A DNA stretch of 57,782 nt from Flavobacteriales bacterium UBA4110 (GTDB taxonomy: Bacteria; Bacteroidota; Bacteroidia; Flavobacteriales; Weeksellaceae), in NCBI GenBank assembly GCA_002383165.1, contig DFXK01000002.1, positions 512,353-570,134 of the forward strand. Reading direction: 5' to 3'. A program made the translations under genes and the position numbers. The stretch's first letter is position 1. Every line of letters starts with the position of its first letter. Positions 51,771 to 57,782 of the stretch are shown one piece after another. The notes beneath the pieces were generated by a model. It did no database searches, had not been told where the DNA came from, and saw only the letters and a program-made list of their open reading frames with translations.

Positions 51771-51883
51771 CAGCCCGACTTGAGCGGAAATCCTTTTTAC
51801 GCAGCGCAGCGGAGTGAAAAGATTGACTTCGTCGAACCACTTCGTTAGGTTTGGGAGCGGAAGGCGGAAATAGCTGCCCAAAT
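51771..51883 (+). repeat. Structured intergenic repeat, family R2, copy 4
   Basis: CAGCCCGACTTGAGCGGAAA begins the copy, and GGAGCGGAAGGCGGAAATAG, then CTGCCCAAA, ends it. Its AAATAGCTGCC end resembles the AAATAGCTCC end of family R1. Confidence 0.9.
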
Positions 51884-51987
51884 CTTTAGATTCGACGGAG
51901 TCAAATTACAATAAATGATAAATGACAACTTATAAATGATGAAAATTATTCTAGTAAGCTATTCTATATCTTTTGCTTAATTTTTCT

Positions 51988-51995
51988 TATTTTTG
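51988..51995 (+). promoter_or_regulatory. -7 element of ffh promoter
   Basis: TATTTTTG matches TAnnTTTG, 25 bases before ATG 52021. It excludes the longer frame start at 51973. Confidence 0.5.
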
Positions 51996-52020
51996 CAACC
52001 TTAAATATCTTATTAAAGTT

Positions 52021-53385
52021 ATGTTTAACAGTTTACAAGACAAGCTAGATAAAGCGCTTCATAATATTTCCGGACGTGGAAAAATCACGGAAATCAACGT
52101 TGCAGAAACGGTAAAGGAAATCCGAAGAGCATTGGTGGATGCCGATGTAAATTATAAAGTTGCCAAAGACCTTACAAAAAGAGTTCAGGATAAAGCGATT
52201 GGAGAAAACGTTTTGACTTCTTTGACGCCGGGACAATTGATGACGAAAATTGTTCACGATGAATTAGTAGATTTGATGGGAGGTTCACAAGAAGGAATCA
52301 ACCTTTCTGGAAAGCCAACTGTGATTTTGATTGCTGGTCTACAAGGTTCTGGTAAAACGACTTTCTCTGGAAAATTAGCCAACTATCTGAAACAAAAAAG
52401 AAGCAAAAAACCACTTTTGGTAGCTTGTGATGTTTACAGACCTGCAGCAATTGATCAGTTGAAAGTTCTTGGTGGACAAATCAATATTGAAGTTTATACA
52501 GAGGTAGAAAATAAAAACCCTGTTGCGATTGCGGAAAACGCCATCCAGTACGCAAAATCAAAAGGTTTTGATACGATTATTGTAGATACGGCTGGCCGTT
52601 TGGCGATTGATGAGCAGATGATGAACGAAATCAAATCTGTTCATCAGACCATCAAACCGACGGAGACACTTTTCGTAGTGGACTCAATGACGGGACAAGA
52701 TGCTGTGAATACGGCAAAGGCCTTCAACGATACTTTAAATTTTGACGGTGTTGTTCTGACAAAATTGGATGGTGATACGCGTGGTGGAGCTGCGTTGACT
52801 ATTCGCTCTGTTGTAGAAAAGCCCATCAAATTCATCTCTACCGGAGAAAAAATGGAAGCGCTAGATCTTTTCTACCCAGAAAGGATGGCAGACAGAATTC
52901 TTGGAATGGGAGATGTTGTTTCCTTAGTTGAAAGAGCTCAGGAGCAATTTGATGAAGAGGAAGCAAAGAAACTTCATAAAAAAATTGCGAAGAATGAATT
53001 TGGTTTTGATGACTTTCTGAAGCAAATCAACCAGATCAAGAAAATGGGTAATATGAAGGATCTGATGGGGATGATTCCTGGTGTTGGGAAAGCCATAAAA
53101 GATGTGGACATCAACGATGACGCTTTCAAACATATCGAGGCGATCATACACTCAATGACGCCTGACGAAAGAAGAAGGCCTTCTATCATCAATGTTTCCA
53201 GAAAACAAAGAATTGCAAAAGGTGCCGGCAGAAAACTGGAAGATGTGAATTCTTTGATGAAACAATTTGACCAAATGGGGAAAATGATGAAGATGATGCA
53301 AGGTCCTCAAGGTAAACAAATGATGCAAATGATGAGCAAAATGCCGAATATACCAGGAATGGGCGGCGGATTGTTTGGGAAGTAA
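52021..53385 (+). CDS. ffh: Signal recognition particle protein Ffh
   Basis: The 454-residue GTPase has the N domain, the G domain with GLQGSGKTTFSGKLA, the DTAGR box and TKLDGD, and the Met-rich M domain at the C-terminus (MMKMMQGPQGKQMMQMMSKM). It binds signal sequences and 4.5S RNA to deliver membrane proteins. The frame is open 16 codons upstream, but the promoter favours ATG 52021 (FNSLQDKLDKAL). No 4.5S RNA gene was seen nearby. Confidence 0.97.
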   Translation: MFNSLQDKLDKALHNISGRGKITEINVAETVKEIRRALVDADVNYKVAKDLTKRVQDKAIGENVLTSLTPGQLMTKIVHDELVDLMGGSQEGINLSGKPTVILIAGLQGSGKTTFSGKLANYLKQKRSKKPLLVACDVYRPAAIDQLKVLGGQINIEVYTEVENKNPVAIAENAIQYAKSKGFDTIIVDTAGRLAIDEQMMNEIKSVHQTIKPTETLFVVDSMTGQDAVNTAKAFNDTLNFDGVVLTKLDGDTRGGAALTIRSVVEKPIKFISTGEKMEALDLFYPERMADRILGMGDVVSLVERAQEQFDEEEAKKLHKKIAKNEFGFDDFLKQINQIKKMGNMKDLMGMIPGVGKAIKDVDINDDAFKHIEAIIHSMTPDERRRPSIINVSRKQRIAKGAGRKLEDVNSLMKQFDQMGKMMKMMQGPQGKQMMQMMSKMPNIPGMGGGLFGK

Positions 53386-53406
53386 AATTGAACAAATTAT
53401 ATAAAT

Positions 53407-53440
53407 AAAAACCTGAGAACATTGTTTTCTCAGGTTTTTT
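53407..53440 (+). terminator. Terminator after ffh
   Basis: AAAACCTGAGAA and TTCTCAGGTTTT form a 12-base stem with a short loop and more T. Confidence 0.85.
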
Positions 53441-53460
53441 GTTGTTAAAATATTAAAATA

Positions 53461-53485
53461 AAAACCCGCATTACTGCGGGTTTTT
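53461..53485 (-). terminator. Terminator of the SusC/SusD transcript
   Basis: AAAACCCGCA and TGCGGGTTTT form a perfect 10-base stem with a 4-base loop. T or A runs flank it, so it may also act from the ffh side. Confidence 0.8.
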
Positions 53486-53513
53486 ATATAATAAATTAAA
53501 CGTAAATTTTTAA

Positions 53514-55073
53514 TTAGTTCTTGTCCCAAATCAATTTACTACTCATTTTGTCACCTCCAATACTTGCAGATGCTGCTTCGTAATTAATACGATTCAGAGA
53601 CTGAACAGATGTTGGATAGAACAATCTAGTTGGTAAATCAGTCAAACCAGTAATTAAAGAAGTAAAAGTATATGTCGTAGCACCTTCGTAAGGTACATTA
53701 TAAGTACCCGTTTGTCCAGGCAACAATAATGTATTAGGATAACCAGTTCTACGATATTCTGCCCAAGCCTCATAAGGTTGCATATAAAGAGCGATGTACT
53801 TTTGATTTAATACTGTTTCTTTACTAGCCGCTGGTAATGATGCTACATAAGCGTCTGCAGATGCCTGGCTAACACCCCATCTTGTAAGAGAAGATCTAAC
53901 CCCATTAATATAATTAGTTTGAGACCAGCCATTCGCTTCACTCAACAGAAATTGCACTTCAGCATATTCCATATAAACCTCTGTATAATCAGTTCTGTAA
54001 ACATTTTTACTAAAGAAATTCGATGATGCGGCTTGGCTTGGTGCAGCTGAACTAGCAATTCCGTACGGCATTCCATTAAAATCAGCAGGATTTGTAGATT
54101 CAGGAGAAGTTCCAGCAAGTATAAGAGCTTTAGTCGTACCTTTAGGAGTAGCATATTTAAACAAGCGTGGATCTAAACCAAAGTTTCCTCTTTCACCTTT
54201 CAACAATTCAACAAATGTTTTAGATATTGCAAGATCTGATCTAGTACGAAAGTCATTATACATTGGCGAAGGATTTGTTAAGTTCGCTTCAAATGCCAAG
54301 CCTACAGTATCAGCATTAGACGTCATAACACCTGAAGCAATTGCATCAGCAATATGATTCTCAGCACCAGGAACAACTCCTTTTACCCTTGTTGCAACTC
54401 TTAATCTGAGTGAATTTGCAAACTTTTTTAATTTGGCTCCTGAACCAAACAATCTGTCTCCAGATGTAAATACAACACCTGGTTCTATCATTTCAGATGC
54501 TTCTTTCAATTCTTTTAAAATATCAGCATAAACTTTTGCTTGACTAGCAAATTTTGGTTGTAATTCAGAATTAATTTGTAATGCTTGGAAATCAGCATCT
54601 TTATTACCATAGGACCAGTATGGAATATCTCCAAAAGTATCAACTAAATTCAAAAATGTGTAGGCTAGCATTGTTCTCGCAGCAGCAATCTGATTGTTAT
54701 TAGGTCCATACGCACTCATTTGTGCTCTAGTTGCAGGATCTGTATTAAGATCAATAATTTGTTTGTAATCGGTCGCTACTCTATAAGAAACAGACCAAAT
54801 AGAAACTCCACTAGTTAAACGATATTGATATCTATCTTCCTCAGTGTAGGCTCTTTGTGCAGAATACTGTATCCAAGGTAATGCAACTCTTCCAGAAGAA
54901 AAAGAACCTCTCATTTCTGTCATATATTCTTTACTAGCACTATTAAAAAGACCATAAGTTAACGGATTGCTAGTTTGATTATTATTGACATCGATCTCAT
55001 CAAATTTATCAGCGCAACTATTGATGCTAAATAACATCGTAACAGCTGATAATATATAAAATATCTTTTTCAT
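53514..55073 (-). CDS. SusD/RagB-like outer membrane lipoprotein
   Basis: The 519-residue protein has a lipoprotein signal with lipobox SINSC (Cys20) and the helical SusD fold. AARTMLAYTFLNLVDTFGDIPYW is the diagnostic helix, and YMEYAEVQFLLSEANGW and YMQPYEAWAEYRRTGYPN are typical of the SusD-like group 2. It caps the partner receptor and captures a nutrient, glycan or peptide. Starting 5 bases after the SusC stop, it is co-transcribed with it. No enzyme gene for glycans is next to the pair within the window. Confidence 0.93.
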   Translation of the reverse strand: MKKIFYILSAVTMLFSINSCADKFDEIDVNNNQTSNPLTYGLFNSASKEYMTEMRGSFSSGRVALPWIQYSAQRAYTEEDRYQYRLTSGVSIWSVSYRVATDYKQIIDLNTDPATRAQMSAYGPNNNQIAAARTMLAYTFLNLVDTFGDIPYWSYGNKDADFQALQINSELQPKFASQAKVYADILKELKEASEMIEPGVVFTSGDRLFGSGAKLKKFANSLRLRVATRVKGVVPGAENHIADAIASGVMTSNADTVGLAFEANLTNPSPMYNDFRTRSDLAISKTFVELLKGERGNFGLDPRLFKYATPKGTTKALILAGTSPESTNPADFNGMPYGIASSAAPSQAASSNFFSKNVYRTDYTEVYMEYAEVQFLLSEANGWSQTNYINGVRSSLTRWGVSQASADAYVASLPAASKETVLNQKYIALYMQPYEAWAEYRRTGYPNTLLLPGQTGTYNVPYEGATTYTFTSLITGLTDLPTRLFYPTSVQSLNRINYEAASASIGGDKMSSKLIWDKN

Positions 55074-55078
55074 TTTTA

Positions 55079-57782
55079 TTAAAATTTAAAATTAACATTA
55101 AAACCATAAATTCTAGTTGATGGCAATGAACCACCCTCTAAACCTTGTATGTTACCTGAACCATAAGATGTATTTTCAGGATCAATACCTTTATTATCCA
55201 AATTCCAAGCAAATAAGTTACGTCCAAAAGCAGAAATTCTTATTCCTTGAAATGCATTTCCTATAATACTTTTTGGAAGATCATAAGATAAAGTAAGATC
55301 TCTTAATTTCACATAGCTTGCATCAAAAACATTGAGCGCATCAACACCACCATAGTATGCTCCACCCCACTCGACAGCAGAGATATTCACATCGTTACGA
55401 GTACCGTCTTCTTTTACTCCATCTAGAACAACACCACCATCTCTGTTTCCTCCCAGAGCAGTATCTTCTAACATACCAGAATAATGCCCCCACATATTTG
55501 TGGTAGAGAAGTATTTACCGCCCTGTTGAATATCTAGTAATGCAGATAACGTTATACTTTTATATTTCCAAGTTGATCTAATACCCAAATTATAGTCTGG
55601 TAAAATCGAGCCTAAGTTTTTCAATGCAGAAACTTTATAGAATCCGTTAGCATCGATTACTCTGTTTCCATTATTATCATATACAAAATCAGTTCCCAAT
55701 ATTGCACCGTAAGAAGAACCAACTTCGGCAGCTAATTGTGCTCTGAAAGGAGCATTTGTTATGACGTACCTCTCTAAATCATCTTTTAATGTAACTAATT
55801 TATTTACGTTCTTCGCAAAATTGGCATTTAAGTTCCAAGAGAAGTTTTCTGTTTTAACAGGAGTTAGATTTAAAGATGCCTCAATACCTTTATTTGTCAT
55901 TTCTCCAGCATTGATTCTGGTAAATAAGAATCCTGTTGCAGGATCCACAGGTACTGGCAAAATAAGATCTTTAGAGGTTACATCATAATAAGTTACATCT
56001 AATCCAACTCTACTTTTAAATAAACTTAACTCCAAACCAATCTCCTTTGTATACTTTAACTCTGGTGCTATATTTGGATCATTGTTTGTATTTGGATTTG
56101 AGTATGTAGGTGCTCCTCCAAATGGAGATGCTCCAACCTCGGTATAATTATCTCTGATAAAAGGAAAAGCTCCTGAAGTTGCTATCTTAGACCATCCACC
56201 TCTAAGTTTACCAAAACTTAACCAATTTGCATTAACTAGTTTTGTAAAAACGAAACTTCCCGTTACAGAAGGATAGAATTGATCTTCATTAACATTAGAA
56301 AACCAATCATTTCTACCAGTTGTCTCAACAAATAATATATCTTTATATCCTAATGATGCATAATAAAACAAACTCTTTACAGCTAAATGATCCTCATAAT
56401 TTGACGTTTGAGCTGCTGCTAAACTATTGCTTAGATTATACAGATTGGGAATAACTAATCCACCAACAGTTTGACCAGTTAAGCGCTCATTTTTATTATC
56501 GCGATAATTGAAACCTGCAGATGAAGTTAAACTGAAATCGCCAAACGTGTTATCATACTGAAGTCTACCCTCATAATTGTACTCAGAAACATTTCTTTTA
56601 TTAATCAAATATCCTGGAATTCCGGCAGAACCAACAGCAACTCGTGTTGAGTTAGTTATTGAGTAAGTATCAGCATAAACTTTACCTGTCGCAGACAAAT
56701 GTTTATTGAAACTATAAGTCAATCCAGCTGATCCGAAAGTTCTAACTCTCTTGTCGAGAGAAATATTTTCATTTATAATCCAATATGGGTTGTCAGAATA
56801 AAGTGGTGTTGGATCGTTCCAAGCAGTTCTATTCCAAGTTCTTTGGCTTCCGTCAGCTAACTTGTAATCTCTTAGTTTAGCAAAATCTAAACTTCTTTGA
56901 CCAAATTGATAAAATTTTTGTGGTAGTGAGTTGTCCCCATAACCAGTTTCAGGTCTATTATAACCTCTAGTCACTACATAGTTAATATTAGCTTCAGCTT
57001 TCAATTTTTCTGAAAGTTTTGTATTAACATTTAGGGTAAGGTTATCTTTATTGACTTTTGAATTAGGAACAATACCGTTTAATTGAGTATTCGTGTATGA
57101 TAATCTTACATTTGTATCGTTAAATGATTGTGATACCGAGAAGTTATTAGTATAATTAACACCAGTATCCCAAAAACTATTAACATCATTTTTTGGTGCT
57201 ACAAATGGAACTTCTTTTAGATAATCACTCGAAAATTCAGGATCAAAAGCATACCAAGGTAAATGCATTAGATTTGAATCATATTTTGGGCCCCAAGACG
57301 CATCTGTCTCGTACTCCATAATATTATAAGTTCTACCATTTATAACTTGAGTCGGTAAAGTACTTGAAAGACCTGCACCATATTGATTCTGAAGTTTAGG
57401 AGAGATATATGCGCTTTCGAAGCTAATACCAGTATTAATTTCTACAGATGCTTTACCCTTTTTGGCAGATTTAGTAGTATATAGAATTGCACCATTACCA
57501 GCTCTAGCACCGTATAATGCTGCTGCAGGACCACCTTTTAACACTGTAACACTTTCAATATCATCTGGACTAATATCGAAAGTCGCGTCGCCATAATCTC
57601 TACCTCCAGCCCCTCTCTGTGTATCAGTGCTATTGATATTTGTATTATCCAAAGGAACACCATCGACAACTATCAAAGGTCTATTTTCACCAGTAATTGA
57701 GCTGATACCTCTCATTGTAATACGTGTAGATCCTCCAATAGAAGATGTAGCAGTAACTTGTACCCCTGCAACATTTCCAGAA
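55079..57782 (-). CDS. SusC/RagA-like TonB-dependent receptor, 5' end outside window
   Basis: About 900 codons are visible and the frame stays open to the window end, where it reads SGNVAGVQVTATSSIGGSTR before MRGISSITGENRPLIVVDG, so the ATG-like Met at 57715 is internal. The plug signature (DDIESVTVLKGGPAAALYG) and the barrel with a terminal Phe (FNVNFKF) mark the SusC family. The N-terminal signal, the carboxypeptidase-like domain and the TonB box lie outside. It imports a substrate with its SusD partner; the substrate is unknown. Confidence 0.95.
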   Translation of the reverse strand, partial: SGNVAGVQVTATSSIGGSTRITMRGISSITGENRPLIVVDGVPLDNTNINSTDTQRGAGGRDYGDATFDISPDDIESVTVLKGGPAAALYGARAGNGAILYTTKSAKKGKASVEINTGISFESAYISPKLQNQYGAGLSSTLPTQVINGRTYNIMEYETDASWGPKYDSNLMHLPWYAFDPEFSSDYLKEVPFVAPKNDVNSFWDTGVNYTNNFSVSQSFNDTNVRLSYTNTQLNGIVPNSKVNKDNLTLNVNTKLSEKLKAEANINYVVTRGYNRPETGYGDNSLPQKFYQFGQRSLDFAKLRDYKLADGSQRTWNRTAWNDPTPLYSDNPYWIINENISLDKRVRTFGSAGLTYSFNKHLSATGKVYADTYSITNSTRVAVGSAGIPGYLINKRNVSEYNYEGRLQYDNTFGDFSLTSSAGFNYRDNKNERLTGQTVGGLVIPNLYNLSNSLAAAQTSNYEDHLAVKSLFYYASLGYKDILFVETTGRNDWFSNVNEDQFYPSVTGSFVFTKLVNANWLSFGKLRGGWSKIATSGAFPFIRDNYTEVGASPFGGAPTYSNPNTNNDPNIAPELKYTKEIGLELSLFKSRVGLDVTYYDVTSKDLILPVPVDPATGFLFTRINAGEMTNKGIEASLNLTPVKTENFSWNLNANFAKNVNKLVTLKDDLERYVITNAPFRAQLAAEVGSSYGAILGTDFVYDNNGNRVIDANGFYKVSALKNLGSILPDYNLGIRSTWKYKSITLSALLDIQQGGKYFSTTNMWGHYSGMLEDTALGGNRDGGVVLDGVKEDGTRNDVNISAVEWGGAYYGGVDALNVFDASYVKLRDLTLSYDLPKSIIGNAFQGIRISAFGRNLFAWNLDNKGIDPENTSYGSGNIQGLEGGSLPSTRIYGFNVNFKF

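Noticed and set aside
1..57782. tRNA, rRNA, 4.5S RNA, prophage or insertion sequence genes
   Set aside because: The spacers were read for cloverleaf or conserved RNA sequences and for transposase or phage proteins; none could be supported.

Overview
The window comes from an AT-rich member of the Bacteroidota, most likely a flavobacterium of the Chryseobacterium type (Weeksellaceae). The evidence is a partial SusC/SusD pair, gliding/type IX secretion genes gldF and gldG, two secreted proteases with type IX C-terminal sorting domains, a bifunctional OlsF-type aminolipid acyltransferase, an ATP synthase operon without the beta and epsilon genes, and many promoters matching the Bacteroidota -7 element TAnnTTTG with no clear Shine-Dalgarno sequences. 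The genus is an inference from gene content and protein character; no database search was made.

Layout. 1-5.5 kb: olsF-like and aspartokinase genes (minus), then fbp and menC (plus). 5.6-7.8 kb: groES-groEL. 7.8-9.2 kb: a lone Mrr-type endonuclease gene in G-rich non-coding DNA, closed by a cluster of GGCTTTAGCC palindromes. 9.2-17 kb (minus): hemL, a LysM glucosaminidase, a D-cysteine desulfhydrase/ACC deaminase-like enzyme, split transketolase, a small outer membrane protein and phoH. 17-25 kb: a SAM hydrolase-family gene, a reprolysin-like secreted protease (minus), hemJ, gldF, gldG and lnt. 25.2-27.1 kb (minus): DinB, GNAT, barstar and barnase-like RNase. 27.2-32 kb (plus): acyl-CoA dehydrogenase, MazG-like NTP pyrophosphatase, thioredoxin-like lipoprotein, DUF4230 protein, a 59-residue hydrophilic protein and two YflT-like paralogues. 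32-37 kb (minus): leuA-leuC-methyltransferase-leuD-leuB. 37-42 kb (plus): a helical-repeat protein, thrS-infC and rpmI-rplT. 42-45.4 kb: secreted M28 peptidase, then clpS and a CorC/HlyC-like protein (minus). 45.8-51.5 kb (minus): atpZ-(membrane protein)-atpB-E-F-H-A-G. 52-57.8 kb: ffh (plus), then SusD and a SusC cut by the window end (minus).

Most genes are core metabolism and translation. hemL and hemJ belong to heme synthesis. gldF/gldG and the two sorting-domain proteases belong to gliding/type IX secretion. thrS-infC-rpmI-rplT is the classical translation cluster, here with its own terminator and promoter between infC and rpmI. infC has a plausible AUA start that would fit IF3 autocontrol.

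The most unusual features are: (1) intergenic DNA full of structured repeats, including a six-copy family with conserved arms and a variable hairpin centre; (2) a membrane-anchored barnase next to barstar, with a repeat fragment translated in the barnase linker; (3) a methyltransferase embedded in the leucine operon; (4) the ATG-less Mrr-type gene in cassette-like surroundings. I saw no tRNA, rRNA, CRISPR array, transposase or phage gene.
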